Source: a virus. Taken from it: a stretch of DNA of 41,843 bases. The stretch covers positions 1-41,843 of IMG/VR virus record IMGVR_UViG_3300036830_000036, one strand, 5' to 3'. Within the stretch, counting starts at the first letter, position 1, and each line of letters starts with the position of its first letter. A model generated the notes under the pieces. The model was not told where the DNA came from. It did no database searches and was given only the letters and a program-made list of their open reading frames with translations. Position numbers and translations under genes: made by a program. Of the stretch, positions 9,201-16,532 are shown one piece after another.

Positions 9201-10819
9201 TCCCACGCTTTTTGCGCTGGCCCACCGGCTGCACCGGTAAGTTTGTCGACCATAGCTTGCAGAGAATCGAGCGCCGCACCACCGACATCCGCAGCGTTTT
9301 TTACCGTCTTCGCGAAACCGTCCGTTGCGATCTTCGCGTCGATCGTCGTGACCCCGAAATCTTTCAGGACGACACCGGCTTTTTTGGTCGACTCGTCGTA
9401 GTCGATCATCGCCTGAACGACTTGCTTGTCGCTGACGATTTCCTTGTCGGATGCCGCGACTATTTCCGCCTTGCGTTCGGCGAAGGTCTTTATCTGCGTG
9501 TTGGCTGATTCGAGGGAACTCGCATACGCCTGCATTTGAGCAGCGGCAGCGCCTTCCCCGGGGATGCTGGAAAGTACCGATGCAAGTTCAGAGGCGAGGG
9601 AGGCGATTCCAGAACGCACGCCAGCGATGACGCTATCCCACGCTGATTCGAGCGCGGCAAGCGTTACCTGACCCGCCTCTTTGATGTAGTCCCATCCGAC
9701 AATGACAGCGCCCACGAGCGCGGCTGCGGCGGCTTTGACTTCGGAGAACCCGTTCAGCCAGTTGCCGATCGCCGTGCCGATGTCCCATGCCGCGATCGAG
9801 CCGACAATGGCACCGACGGACGTCTTTAGAGTGACCGCCGCCGCGTCGGCTTTGAGGAGATTGTTGCCGAAAAGTATGGCGTCCTGCGCCCACGTCAACA
9901 GATACCGCGCCGCCATGATTTCGGCCAAATCCTTGATTGCCGTCGTCACTGCATCGATGTGCTCGGCGAGGAAAATAATCGCCTGCGCGCCATCGTTGAC
10001 CGCGTCCTTCAATCCTTGGCTGTGCGAGATGAAATTGAAAACTTCTGTTGCCGCACGCTGCAATTGCGGGAGCACCTCAATAAGTGCTTGCGTAAAATCG
10101 CCGCGAATCGCGAGACCGATGTCGGTCACGGTAACGTCGAATGCTTTCAGGTCTTTGGCTTGCGCATCATTGATTGCCAGACCAAAGGCAATTGCTTTTT
10201 GACGTGCTGCGTCGACGCCTTCTCCGAGATCGGAGAGCAGGGGAATGAGCGCCGCGCCACCACGTCCGAAAATTTCGGTAACGATTGCAGTCTTGCCGAG
10301 GCCATCCTGCAACTTGTCCAGACCGACGGCAACGTCGCGCAACAAATCGTCCGCGCTTTTCAGATGACCGGCCGAGTCCGTGACCGAGACCCCCAATTCC
10401 TTGAACGCATTCGCCTGCGCTTCTTCACCGTGCGCCGCATCGTTCGCGCTGCGCGCCATCTTCGATAGCGTGTTCGCGAACGTATCGACGCTGATACCAG
10501 CTTCGGCAGCGGCAACGCTATAGCTCGAAAGCGTCTGCGCCGAAATGCCGGTCTTCAAACTGACGTCGTAAATCTGCAAACCAGCTTCGACGACAGATTT
10601 CGTGAACTCGGCGAGTTTGTCGATGCCGAAACCTAGCCCGATCGTCGCGGCCAAATCTCGAAAACTATCGCCAACAGCATCAGCGGCTTCCTGAAACGAT
10701 CTCTGAATTTCCTTAGATGCCTTCGTCGCCTCGGCTTGTGCTTTGCCGAGATCGCTCACCATATTGGCGATGTTCGCAAGTACAGAAATCTCAAGGGTGC
10801 CCAACGTACCACTGGCCAT
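6257..10819 (-). CDS. Tape measure protein
   Basis: About 1520 aa, the largest gene of the window, in the expected place between the tail chaperones and tail-tip genes. ATG 10819 has GAGG seven bases upstream; an in-frame TTG six bases earlier lacks this spacing. The protein is mostly helical and Ala/Gln/Asp-rich. It has a Gly-rich stretch at about 745-830 with repeated AQSTGI motifs and hydrophobic segments at about 880-960 (SAALSGGIAAGLAAIPVVGW), as expected for a tape measure that also helps DNA cross the membrane. By the usual length rule of about 0.15 nm per residue it predicts a tail a little over 200 nm long (inference). Confidence 0.93.
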   Translation of the reverse strand: MASGTLGTLEISVLANIANMVSDLGKAQAEATKASKEIQRSFQEAADAVGDSFRDLAATIGLGFGIDKLAEFTKSVVEAGLQIYDVSLKTGISAQTLSSYSVAAAEAGISVDTFANTLSKMARSANDAAHGEEAQANAFKELGVSVTDSAGHLKSADDLLRDVAVGLDKLQDGLGKTAIVTEIFGRGGAALIPLLSDLGEGVDAARQKAIAFGLAINDAQAKDLKAFDVTVTDIGLAIRGDFTQALIEVLPQLQRAATEVFNFISHSQGLKDAVNDGAQAIIFLAEHIDAVTTAIKDLAEIMAARYLLTWAQDAILFGNNLLKADAAAVTLKTSVGAIVGSIAAWDIGTAIGNWLNGFSEVKAAAAALVGAVIVGWDYIKEAGQVTLAALESAWDSVIAGVRSGIASLASELASVLSSIPGEGAAAAQMQAYASSLESANTQIKTFAERKAEIVAASDKEIVSDKQVVQAMIDYDESTKKAGVVLKDFGVTTIDAKIATDGFAKTVKNAADVGGAALDSLQAMVDKLTGAAGGPAQKAWDDYTAAIIKLNQAAEDAVIKGADVDQVIALQNTGLAALAQSYDNTMQKIYAASDALGQIDEKFQEQLGSIKGIGEAQQVEKQYLIDLKIAQDDWNKSVGEGIPMSEEYKQQIHDIATAQVDQINQTKQSIEVMKDWQNIVSGGLTSAMGDFNKALVEGGSLMDALKSTAQQVVEAILAEFEKLAIINPLLNSIFGLSGSSALPTLFSGNGGGIGSLLSGGGAGNGIFGGGGLSGAFTGNGVFGTLFGDSAGAASAAQSTGIFADLGDSGAGALGAAQSTGILAGDVGEVGAGVTDWGAIAEGGQPVYEDWGSTLGDSAGASFLGKALPILGGVMAGIGEFKAAGGGIGGLAGGAAYGVGTAGLAIGASAALSGGIAAGLAAIPVVGWIGLAAMAVNIISGGKLFGTAGKLDSSQSTLDVGATGATVDESYTLKGQKAFFGGTKYTTKDVAADPAAVAAANAFFDSIQKNTDQFAQQFNVTVGTIVGGSFQQTFDKNGKATGTTSTVLGQTYSGETQEQFGQRLIDENDLSILDTFDSKLSGMLDTFRATSDMLTQVTTGLTSAEMMFQSGGKFLALGTDQSLSAVLKLAEGMQASGETIDQTFARIEQAQQQYDSFVAQFAPAETYVDPFEESLSQLNAQFGAAVDQANALAQAAGATGASITDLTNIQQSYANQAAALTQQLEISAQSLAFSLGVSTTGTLDEVNQEIQALTGSSASAAPAIRSAGDAMKQASQKATDAMNLLLGSLSPLNDQQKLQTALQGLRAGSVTQDQVLTIGRQLYASSEAYNQLFAEVQGIGDHTKTGTTRGGSGGAQSVTLSSADQARLAQLQKEQSVLQAAQTAGQFQTLAQQIAEIATVKGEDFTQVLTDMGIKQSDLEKGLGLQSDADLAKYISTLQSQTDSQHQDSASLEASINALPTAIGAAVATAVAKLIGGPGVSGPGVTDTFTPQDMASAIATGVQRGLYGSSAGSRNMRPTVTP

Positions 10820-10837
10820 TTGCAATCCTCAGAAACT

Positions 10838-10861
10838 AAAAATGCCCCTAATGGGGCATTT
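10838..10861 (-). terminator. Intrinsic terminator between truncated GIY-YIG gene and tape measure
   Basis: Perfect 9-bp stem AAATGCCCC / GGGGCATTT with a four-base loop. Read leftward it is followed by TTTTT shared with the stem end. The stop codon of the GIY-YIG frame lies in the loop. Confidence 0.75.
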
Positions 10862-11111
10862 GTGAATTTGTATCCGGAACAATCTCTACGATATAAAATT
10901 TCAATACACCTTCTGGATGTTTATTGAAGCGCTGCTGCAAATGTCTGCTGTGATGCTTCCCGGCTTTCAATTCTTTAATGTGACAACGCCAGCGGTCACG
11001 AACATTGCTTGACGAACCGATATAGAACTTGTCGAGGAACGTGATCTTATAGATCGCTGACACTTTAGAACTGTCAAGCTCAGGCATTACGATAGAATCG
11101 TTATCAGCCAT
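10848..11111 (-). pseudogene. Truncated GIY-YIG nuclease (homing endonuclease remnant)
   Basis: 87 aa from ATG 11111, with GAGG upstream. It has the GIY-YIG core: YKITFLDKFYIGSSSNVRDRW, then the H-I-K-E-L and H-H-S-R-HLQQRF segments. Intact GIY-YIG domains continue to a conserved metal-binding glutamate (ExxxI/W context) roughly 15-20 residues further on. Here the frame stops just after FYIVEIVPD with a terminator-derived tail SQMPH, so the catalytic Glu is missing. It is probably an inactive remnant inserted between the tail chaperones and the tape measure. Translation may still occur because the start signal is intact. Confidence 0.75.
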
Positions 11112-11140
11112 TTCAGACCTCACTTGTCTGCTGTGGTTAG

Positions 11141-11171
11141 GGCCGGGGCGTGTTTCAGCACGCTGCCGGCC
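11141..11171 (-). other. Strong hairpin just after the tail chaperone GT stop
   Basis: GGCCGG and GCGTG pair with CACGC and CCGGCC, with a small internal loop and a six-base apical loop. It begins about four bases after the frameshifted gene stop. There is no U-tract, so it may be an mRNA 3'-stabilising or pausing element rather than a terminator. Confidence 0.5.
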
Positions 11172-11174
11172 TTC

Positions 11175-11776
11175 TCATTGTAACCCTTCCTGTTTCCGCA
11201 TCTCTTCGACGAGTCGTCGCGCACGTTCTGTTTTCAGATCTTCCACGAGAACGCTTTTCTCGTTTCTCAACGCGTAGAACGCGCGTATTTCCTGAAAATC
11301 GTGAAACGACCACTCTTCGAGTTCTTCTGGTGATTTGCCTAGCTCGACCGCGATGGCTACTAACTGGTGGCGCTCGTGGTCGAAGAAGAGTTTTTTGCGG
11401 AGTTCTCCAAGGTTGGGCTTTGATATTTTGCGACCGCAACGAAATACGCATTGCGCCGCATGTCAGTCCAGACATCGAGATCATCCAGATCGTCCGGCTT
11501 GATCGTGGCCTTACCTTCCGTATCGCAGATCGATTCGCAGATGATGTCGGAAACGAATTGCATCTGCGCTTCGATGGGAGCCTTGTCGAATTCGGTCGTG
11601 CCTGCTGCATTGCGCAGCGCGGCATACATGATTGATCGGCGACGCCATTTCAGTCGCTTGATGTGGACGTGTTCGATCGTGCCGGTTCCTTCGATGGGAA
11701 CCTGTTTCTTCTCACCGTCCTCGTCGACTTCGTTGAAGTCTTGACCGTAGACGATGTCGAGCTTGTCGATAACCAT
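11175..11776 (-). CDS. Tail assembly chaperone, -1 frameshift fusion (gpGT-like)
   Basis: Predicted fusion of about 200 aa made by -1 slippage at A AAA AAC (11396-11390). The first 129 residues are those of the gpG-like protein. After the slip, 71 residues follow in the -1 frame (LFFDHERHQLVAIAVELGKS...), ending at TGA 11177-11175. The extension has no start codon of its own, is helical and charged, and lies exactly where lambda encodes gpT. By analogy with lambda, the fusion recruits the tape measure and the tube protein during tail assembly. The low-abundance fusion and the abundant short form are both needed in that family. Confidence 0.85.
11360..11776 (-). CDS. Tail assembly chaperone, short form (gpG-like)
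   Basis: 138 aa from ATG 11776 with a strong AGGAGA site. It follows the tail tube gene and precedes the tape measure, the invariant position of gpG-type chaperones. The acidic, helical body (IKPDDLDDLDVWTDMRRNAY) is typical. Ordinary translation ends with a low-complexity Ser/Thr tail (KNSSSTTSATS), the signature of out-of-frame read-on after the slippery site. Confidence 0.85.
   Translation of the reverse strand: MVIDKLDIVYGQDFNEVDEDGEKKQVPIEGTGTIEHVHIKRLKWRRRSIMYAALRNAAGTTEFDKAPIEAQMQFVSDIICESICDTEGKATIKPDDLDDLDVWTDMRRNAYFVAVAKYQSPTLENSAKNSSSTTSATS
11390..11396 (-). promoter_or_regulatory. Programmed -1 frameshift slippery site A AAA AAC
   Basis: The zero frame reads GCA AAA AAC at codons 127-129 of the chaperone, which allows both tRNAs to re-pair on AAA AAA. 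AAAAAAC is among the most efficient bacterial slippery heptamers. The -1 frame stays open for 71 further codons. Confidence 0.9.
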
Positions 11777-11827
11777 TTTTCTCTCCTGTGAATTCGGCCA
11801 GCGACGGAGTCAGGAGACACCGCCCCG

Positions 11828-11846
11828 CAGCGGCACCCCGCCGCTG
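11828..11846 (-). other. GC hairpin without U-tract after the tail tube gene
   Basis: CAGCGGC / GCCGCTG with a five-base loop, about 25 bases after the tail tube stop. No run of U follows, so mRNA 3'-end stabilisation of an abundant transcript is more likely than termination. Confidence 0.4.
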
Positions 11847-11868
11847 ACCGAAACTGGTTCGCGGGGGA

Positions 11869-12408
11869 TTAACCGTAGGTGTTTGCGATCACTTCGCCTT
11901 TCACGGACAGGACCGGGAAACCGGAACCCTGCAGCGACAGGTCGGCGCGGATGACGTCGTTGTCGGCATATTTGATCTGGAACTTGCTGATGTAGCAGTC
12001 CTGCAGAAACCCGGTACGGTTCCAATGTTTCGGCGATGCGGTCTGCGGAGGGACCAACGCGCCGGCGACAACGGTCGGCGCAGCCGTCGCATCGCTATTG
12101 CCGACGTAGAACTGCGTATCCTTCGCTGTGCCGCTCGCTTGCGCGGTGAACAATTTAATCAACGCCTGATGGTTGACGTTCGTCGGATCGAATACGACTT
12201 CGCCGGACGATTCACCGGGGGCAACGCGGCCGCCCGTGTTCTCGTCTGCGCCGGCCGAATCCATATTCGACTTGTCGATCTTCTTGCGCGCACCGTTCAG
12301 CGGAGTGAAGCCCTTGAGCTGATCACAGGGCAACACGACATGCGGCGAAACACTGGTATCCATGACGTAGACTTTTGTGCCTACGGTTGGTACGGACTTG
12401 GTGGTCAT
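11869..12408 (-). CDS. Major tail tube protein
   Basis: 179 aa. It has the pattern of lambda gpV/HK97-type tube proteins: an N-terminal strand (GTKVYVMD), a long loop with DKSNMDSAGADENTGGRVAPGE, then EVVFDPTNVNHQALIKLF and C-terminal strands (GSGFPVLSVKGEV). It sits just before the tail chaperones. An intrinsic terminator lies between it and the upstream glycosyltransferase gene, and a U-less hairpin follows it, so its message may be independently adjusted. AGGAA-type ribosome binding sequence lies upstream of ATG 12408. Confidence 0.88.
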   Translation of the reverse strand: MTTKSVPTVGTKVYVMDTSVSPHVVLPCDQLKGFTPLNGARKKIDKSNMDSAGADENTGGRVAPGESSGEVVFDPTNVNHQALIKLFTAQASGTAKDTQFYVGNSDATAAPTVVAGALVPPQTASPKHWNRTGFLQDCYISKFQIKYADNDVIRADLSLQGSGFPVLSVKGEVIANTYG

Positions 12409-12437
12409 TTCAATTTCCTCACGAGGGTTTTAGGCAC

Positions 12438-12460
12438 AAAAAACCGGCGCGAGGCCGGTT
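12438..12460 (-). terminator. Intrinsic terminator between glycosyltransferase and tail tube genes
   Basis: Read leftward: AACCGGC, loop CTCGC, GCCGGTT followed directly by TTTT. It separates the glycan gene block from the tail genes, so downstream tail expression needs read-through, antitermination or a nearby promoter. The + side also carries a short T run (ACGTTTTT), so it may act in both directions. Confidence 0.75.
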
Positions 12461-12511
12461 ACGTTTTTCAGGCTTTCGCGTGCCTAACGCGATTGCCAGA
12501 AACTTTGAATT

Positions 12512-13315
12512 TCAACTTCCGCGAACCACTTGGCCGGCGTGTTCCCATGCCGCGCCGGAACGAATCTCCTCCATGTCGAACTGGCACCACGCCAATTCGT
12601 CGGCCCACGCTTGTCGCGCAGGTTCCGATTGAATCTCGAAATCATGCGCTGCAATGGGATAGACCATCGCTCCACGATCAATCGCAACGACCGGTTTCCC
12701 TTCGAGCATGGCATCAACCCCTGCATTGCTATTGAAGGTTACGGCGACGGCCGCGCCTTCCAAAGCCTGCGCCAGCGTTCCGCGAAGCGTCTCGCATCCC
12801 GGCACGGTTTGCTTCTGTCCATACTCGACCGCTATGGGATGGGGGCGATACCGCACGGGCAACCCGAAAACCTTCCACATCTTCGCGGCCATGCGCGTCG
12901 CCCATGACTGGAAATCCATGCGGTACAACGACGCATCGCCTTCGACTTGCCCGATCAGCAACGCATAATCGCCTTCCGGATTCCACGGTCTGAGCAGATC
13001 GTCGAAATACTTCCGGAACCGATCCGAATCTTTCGCAGGCGCAAACTCGGCCCGCCCGTTCAGGCCATTCCAGCCGAAGGACGTCCATGCGTGCCGATCG
13101 CCGATGTAGCCGTGCTCCATGACGAGCACGCGCTTACCTGCTGCCGCCAAGGGATCCGCGATGCGCCATCCCCAACAGGCGCAAATATCGGACTTCACGG
13201 CGTCCCAAGGGGCAATCGTGCGGTTCGGCAGCCCATGCCTCGTCAATCCAGTCGCGAGCGCATCCGCGTGTGCAACGTGATGCGCCATGCTCGGCTCGGC
13301 GATGATGTCGATCAT
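12512..13315 (-). CDS. KpsC/KpsS-like capsular polysaccharide glycosyltransferase
   Basis: 267 aa starting at ATG 13315, overlapping the methyltransferase stop by one base (TGATG). The C-terminal half has the hallmarks of the Capsule_synth family: YRPHPIAVE, then EGAAVAVTFNSNAGVDAMLEG, then KPVVAIDRGAM and YPIAAHD. These resemble the donor-nucleotide side of GT-B-like Kdo transferases. It is the last gene of a block of four putative glycan enzymes within the head-tail genes. It may attach sugars to virion proteins or alter host surface glycan. The substrate cannot be read from the sequence. Confidence 0.65.
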   Translation of the reverse strand: MIDIIAEPSMAHHVAHADALATGLTRHGLPNRTIAPWDAVKSDICACWGWRIADPLAAAGKRVLVMEHGYIGDRHAWTSFGWNGLNGRAEFAPAKDSDRFRKYFDDLLRPWNPEGDYALLIGQVEGDASLYRMDFQSWATRMAAKMWKVFGLPVRYRPHPIAVEYGQKQTVPGCETLRGTLAQALEGAAVAVTFNSNAGVDAMLEGKPVVAIDRGAMVYPIAAHDFEIQSEPARQAWADELAWCQFDMEEIRSGAAWEHAGQVVRGS

Positions 13316-13896
13316 CAGACGCACCTCACCACGAGCGTATGCCCATCCTTGCCGGGAATGACATCGGATTGCGTGTCGTTTTGCTTGCACCACTCCACGA
13401 CGTTCCAACCGCAGGATTTCAGCAGCGATTCGAACTCGTGCGGCCGATAGTGCCGGAAGTGGAACGTCTGCCCGACATACGGCCAGATTTCCTCGTTCGG
13501 AACGCTCGCGAGGAGTATTCGACATTCCCGCCGCAAGGTCAGCAATAACGGACGCGGGTCGACGACATGCTCGATTGTTTCGAACGAGACCGCCGCTTCA
13601 AATCCCTCGATTTGATCCAGCGCGCAGGCATCGGCGACACGATATTGAGCGCGTTTGTGCGCGTAATGCGCTCGTGCGAACTCGATGGACTCCTCTGAAA
13701 TATCAGCGCCCGTCGCATCATGTCCCGCTTGCGCTAGCATCTTCGTGCCGTAACCAATGCCGCAGGCGATATCCAATACGCGCGAGGCTTCCGGCAATGC
13801 CTTCGCGGCCCATGCATATCTTGCGCGATGGTCGTACCTGATCCCCGTCAGCGTCGTCGCAACTTGCCGCTCTCCAGATGAAAGGCTGCGGTTCAA
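13315..13896 (-). CDS. Class I SAM-dependent methyltransferase
   Basis: 193 aa. TTG 13896 overlaps the preceding stop by four bases (TTGA) and keeps the whole domain. Motif I is VLDIACGIGYGTKML at about residue 40, motif II ATGADISEESIEFAR (acidic end binding SAM ribose), then VADACALDQIEGFEAAVSFE and TIEHVVDPRPLL. This is a Methyltransf_11/23-type small-molecule or glycan methylase; DNA-methylase motifs are absent. Being directly coupled to the KpsC-like gene, it probably methylates a sugar or an intermediate in the same pathway (inference). Confidence 0.75.
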   Translation of the reverse strand: MNRSLSSGERQVATTLTGIRYDHRARYAWAAKALPEASRVLDIACGIGYGTKMLAQAGHDATGADISEESIEFARAHYAHKRAQYRVADACALDQIEGFEAAVSFETIEHVVDPRPLLLTLRRECRILLASVPNEEIWPYVGQTFHFRHYRPHEFESLLKSCGWNVVEWCKQNDTQSDVIPGKDGHTLVVRCV

Positions 13897-14066
13897 ATCT
13901 TGACCTCGACATTGATGAAATGAACCACGACGCGCGGCACATCCTGCGGCGTGATCGTAATTTCGATCTTCGAAATGCCTGGAACAATCTCGCCAGTCTT
14001 GAGATCGATCATCCGATGTTGACCGCCCAACCTCTGAGCCTCTATTCGATAACGCGGCTCTTTCAT
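13893..14066 (-). CDS. Small conserved-looking phage protein, unknown function
   Basis: 57 aa from ATG 14066, with a near-perfect AGGAGG site and an ATGA overlap with the upstream paralogue gene. It is a compact beta protein: MIDLKTGEIVPGISKIEITI, then PRVVVHFINVEVKI. Similar small beta proteins occur in siphophage head-tail regions without known function. It may be a structural accessory rather than part of the glycan pathway. Confidence 0.6.
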   Translation of the reverse strand: MKEPRYRIEAQRLGGQHRMIDLKTGEIVPGISKIEITITPQDVPRVVVHFINVEVKI

Positions 14067-14632
14067 AAAACCTCCTGAATTCTTGCGCGGGGAAAACACT
14101 TCAATCCAGTCTCGCGACTGCAATTGATAACTTCGACGCCTTCGGATTTCAGGTCCGCGGCGAGGCGGTCAAAATGATGCTGCCGTGCCGAGAAGTCCGT
14201 CGCATCCTGCAATCCCTGCGGATGATGGCCGAACCAATGGCCCAGACCCTTCATGTCGTAGCCGAGCAGCAGGATTCGATCCGGCGAGCGATGGAACGCG
14301 AAATTGATGCCTTGATAACCGCCGTTCTCGCCTTCGTGAATCAATGCTGGATCACACGCAAGTCCTTTCCCCGGCGCGCTGCGAATCCAATTCAGATTCC
14401 AACGCTGTGCGGCATCGGGATCGCGCGTCCAGCGTTCACCCGCGAAACTGCGCGAGGCTTCCTCGTGCAATTTCCACCAGCCATAGTCGCAAGCCCAGAG
14501 CCAATCAGCCCACGGCGCAATGCGATAACCGTCGTTGACGACGAGAACGCGCGCCTTGTCGCAGCAGTATTCGACGTCTTCGGCAACCAATGAAGGACCG
14601 CTCGCAACGCAAACTATCGTTTCCGCATTCAT
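14063..14632 (-). CDS. Sialyltransferase/MptE-like (DUF115-type) protein, paralogue B
   Basis: 189 aa from ATG 14632, which overlaps the tail-terminator stop by ATGA. It shares the same ordered motifs with the 16533-17204 protein: CVASGPSLV, VVNDGYRIAPWADWLWACD, GENGGYQGINFAFH, RILLLGYDMKG, HWFGHHPQGL and a C-terminal VINCSRETGLKCFP. The GPS...N...G..A...RI.L.G.D order is that of GT42 sialyltransferases and MptE/DUF115 proteins, which act on nucleotide-linked or glycan substrates. It heads the coupled set with the small beta protein, methyltransferase and KpsC-like transferase. Confidence 0.6.
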   Translation of the reverse strand: MNAETIVCVASGPSLVAEDVEYCCDKARVLVVNDGYRIAPWADWLWACDYGWWKLHEEASRSFAGERWTRDPDAAQRWNLNWIRSAPGKGLACDPALIHEGENGGYQGINFAFHRSPDRILLLGYDMKGLGHWFGHHPQGLQDATDFSARQHHFDRLAADLKSEGVEVINCSRETGLKCFPRARIQEVL

Positions 14633-15033
14633 CGACTCTGCCAAAGACTCCAGTCACTCGATGAACGGTACCGCCGAGTATCGGGGTCGAAATCATTGCC
14701 GTTGAAACCGATGCACTGCGCGCCGAGACCGTAGGTTGTCGGCACCGTGGAATCTTCCAACGCCGCACGGATGGCCTCCTCGATCGCCTGCGCGTTGTCG
14801 AAATCGAGCGACCAACAATCAATCTGAATGCGCTTGTTGTCGGCCGGCGCACGTTCGAAGACATTGGCCGGAGAACCCGCGATCGTTTGATAGGTCGCCC
14901 CCGGCAGCACATCGTCTTGATTGATCCTGCCCGCGGGATAGAACCGCACAATGACCGGCGAACCGCTCCCGATCAAAGCCTGTACGCCCGCGTTCGTCGA
15001 AACGACGGAATATAGGGCCGATTCAATACTCAC
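14629..15033 (-). CDS. Tail terminator / tail completion protein (DUF3168-like)
   Basis: 134 aa starting at GTG 15033 (GTGA overlap with the upstream gene). The N-terminal helix IESALYSVVSTNAGVQALIG, then VIVRFYPAGRINQDDVLPGATYQTIAG, then IQIDCWSLDFDNAQAIEEAIRAAL is the usual layout of DUF3168/gp17-like proteins that cap the tail tube and join it to the head. Gene order after the gp10-like protein supports this. Confidence 0.75.
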   Translation of the reverse strand: MSIESALYSVVSTNAGVQALIGSGSPVIVRFYPAGRINQDDVLPGATYQTIAGSPANVFERAPADNKRIQIDCWSLDFDNAQAIEEAIRAALEDSTVPTTYGLGAQCIGFNGNDFDPDTRRYRSSSDWSLWQSR

Positions 15034-15506
15034 GACGAAACCTCCGCTGCCGCCGCTTGAACGCCATCGGCGAGCGTTACGCGAAATACTTCCAGAGCCG
15101 CGTTTTTCTGAGATTCAAATGCAGGCCGCAGGAAAGGGCGCGCGCTCATCTTTGCCGTGCCAAATTCGAGGAAACGCCAATAAAACGCTTCGTCTTGAAG
15201 TTGCACGCCAGACTCGCCGCCATTCGCTTTGCGAAGGATTCGTAGCACTTTTTTTATCTTCGTATTCAGGCGCAGCTTTCGGACCCCGATCGCATAATGC
15301 GCCGTATTGCCATCGCTTGAACGCTTGAAGATGGCGATCTTCGATTTCAGCAAACCCGTTCGAACTGGTGCGCGTGAGATTGCGTCGGCTTCAATCAAGG
15401 CTGCAGCGGTGAACGTGGCGCGCTTGAGATATTTTTGAGCGAGCACGGTCGGAAAGTCCTTGAGGGCTTTCCCCAGTTCTTCGAGGCCATCAACGCGAAC
15501 TTCCAT
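15030..15506 (-). CDS. HK97 gp10-like head-tail joining / tail completion protein
   Basis: 158 aa. It begins MEVRVDGLEELGKALKDFP, a hallmark start of HK97 gp10-type proteins, and later has RAPVRTGLLKSKIAI and YWRFLEFGTAKMSARPFLRPAFE, the strongly conserved core of that family. It lies between the head-closure and tail-terminator genes, as in HK97-like phages. The 15030 end overlaps the next start by four bases. Confidence 0.88.
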   Translation of the reverse strand: MEVRVDGLEELGKALKDFPTVLAQKYLKRATFTAAALIEADAISRAPVRTGLLKSKIAIFKRSSDGNTAHYAIGVRKLRLNTKIKKVLRILRKANGGESGVQLQDEAFYWRFLEFGTAKMSARPFLRPAFESQKNAALEVFRVTLADGVQAAAAEVSS

Positions 15507-15509
15507 TAT

Positions 15510-15854
15510 TCAGCCCTGATTGAGTCCGGCCATAGCGAATATCGACATGAAACGACCGCGTTTCTGATTGTTCGGGATGCCGGTTATATCCAGCGGCTGT
15601 CCGTTCCATATTGCGCGCATGTTCGAATTCAAGTCGCCGCGCCAGCGAACCCAGATGGTGTATTCGTTGCCGGTCAATTCCTGCTGCGCGAGGAAACGTT
15701 CGCTCGCCTTCGTTGCGTCCACGCAAGCCCAGATCGTCGCGTAATCGTTCCATGTAATTTGCGGCGCACCCGTACCGCTCGGCGTCGTGACCTTGACCTG
15801 AAACGTCACACGCTGATCGAGGCGGCGCGCATTGGTGCGGCTGAGAATGCTCAT
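15510..15854 (-). CDS. Head-closure / head-tail adaptor protein (SPP1 gp16-like)
   Basis: 114 aa. RRLDQRVTFQ near the start, then WNDYATIWACVDATKASERFLAQQELTGNEYTIWVRWR and ITGIPNNQKRGRFMSIFA match the phage head-tail adaptor (head-closure) family of beta-barrel proteins. It starts at the one-base stop/start overlap (TGATG) with the connector gene. Four bases separate it from the gp10-like gene. Confidence 0.82.
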   Translation of the reverse strand: MSILSRTNARRLDQRVTFQVKVTTPSGTGAPQITWNDYATIWACVDATKASERFLAQQELTGNEYTIWVRWRGDLNSNMRAIWNGQPLDITGIPNNQKRGRFMSIFAMAGLNQG

Positions 15855-16531
15855 CAGAAGTTAAACGAGCGGTAGGACGTCAAGCAACCGTCGATGCCAT
15901 CGCCCAGCATCTTCCACTGATCCGGCGTCTGCGGGTCGTAATGCTGCCGGATGTGTAGCTTCATCGCGCGCTTGATGCTGACCGGGATGTTCGCCGCATA
16001 GTCGTATACCGGCGGACTGCCCGTCACCTTCGGCGTATAGCCCGCGTCGTAGGCGATCTGCACCGCATCTTCGCGGAGATAGGTCGGGGGCCAGAAGTTA
16101 CCGATCAGAAGCTCGATCGTCGCAGCCTGCTCGTCGGAATGCACGAGATACAGCGTCGGGTCAAGCGTCTGCAAAGCATTGTTCGTGTCGTAATACTGAA
16201 CCGACGTCAGCGCGAGAAGATCGGGGCGCAGTAAACGAATATGCTGCGGCTTCAAATCGTAGCCGTTCGGCTCGCTCCACAACGTCTCCTGCGTGCGATA
16301 CCAAACGCGATCGTAGGGAAAGCGCGAATGCGTGAGCAGGATCGATTCCTTGCACAGCGCGCGCCGCGTATATCGCTGAACGAAATCCGTCGCGTCGGCA
16401 ATCAGTTCGACGAGCAATACGTCGTCCGGATTCGTAGGCGGCGAACCGCTCGCATCCAAGCGCAAATCGAGATAGCAGTCGGACGGTACTAGAACCGGTT
16501 GTGATGCTGGCGTTGTGATTTGAATCCGCAT
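15854..16531 (-). CDS. Head-tail connector protein (gp6-like)
   Basis: 225 aa from ATG 16531, with GAGGATT upstream; the longer frame would overlap the preceding gene. It has the gp6/YqbG-like helical plan: LLVELIADATDFVQRYTRRAL near residue 45, a central beta part with LLRPDLLALTSVQYYD, and a C-terminal SIKRAMKLHIRQHYDPQTP helix. These proteins bind the portal and extend the DNA channel. It begins two bases after paralogue A. Confidence 0.78.
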   Translation of the reverse strand: MRIQITTPASQPVLVPSDCYLDLRLDASGSPPTNPDDVLLVELIADATDFVQRYTRRALCKESILLTHSRFPYDRVWYRTQETLWSEPNGYDLKPQHIRLLRPDLLALTSVQYYDTNNALQTLDPTLYLVHSDEQAATIELLIGNFWPPTYLREDAVQIAYDAGYTPKVTGSPPVYDYAANIPVSIKRAMKLHIRQHYDPQTPDQWKMLGDGIDGCLTSYRSFNF

Positions 16532-16532
16532 T

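Noticed and set aside
7346-9508. Long rightward ORFs opposite the tape measure
   Set aside because: Arg/Leu/Asp-rich antisense frames typical of a high-GC helical gene on the other strand.
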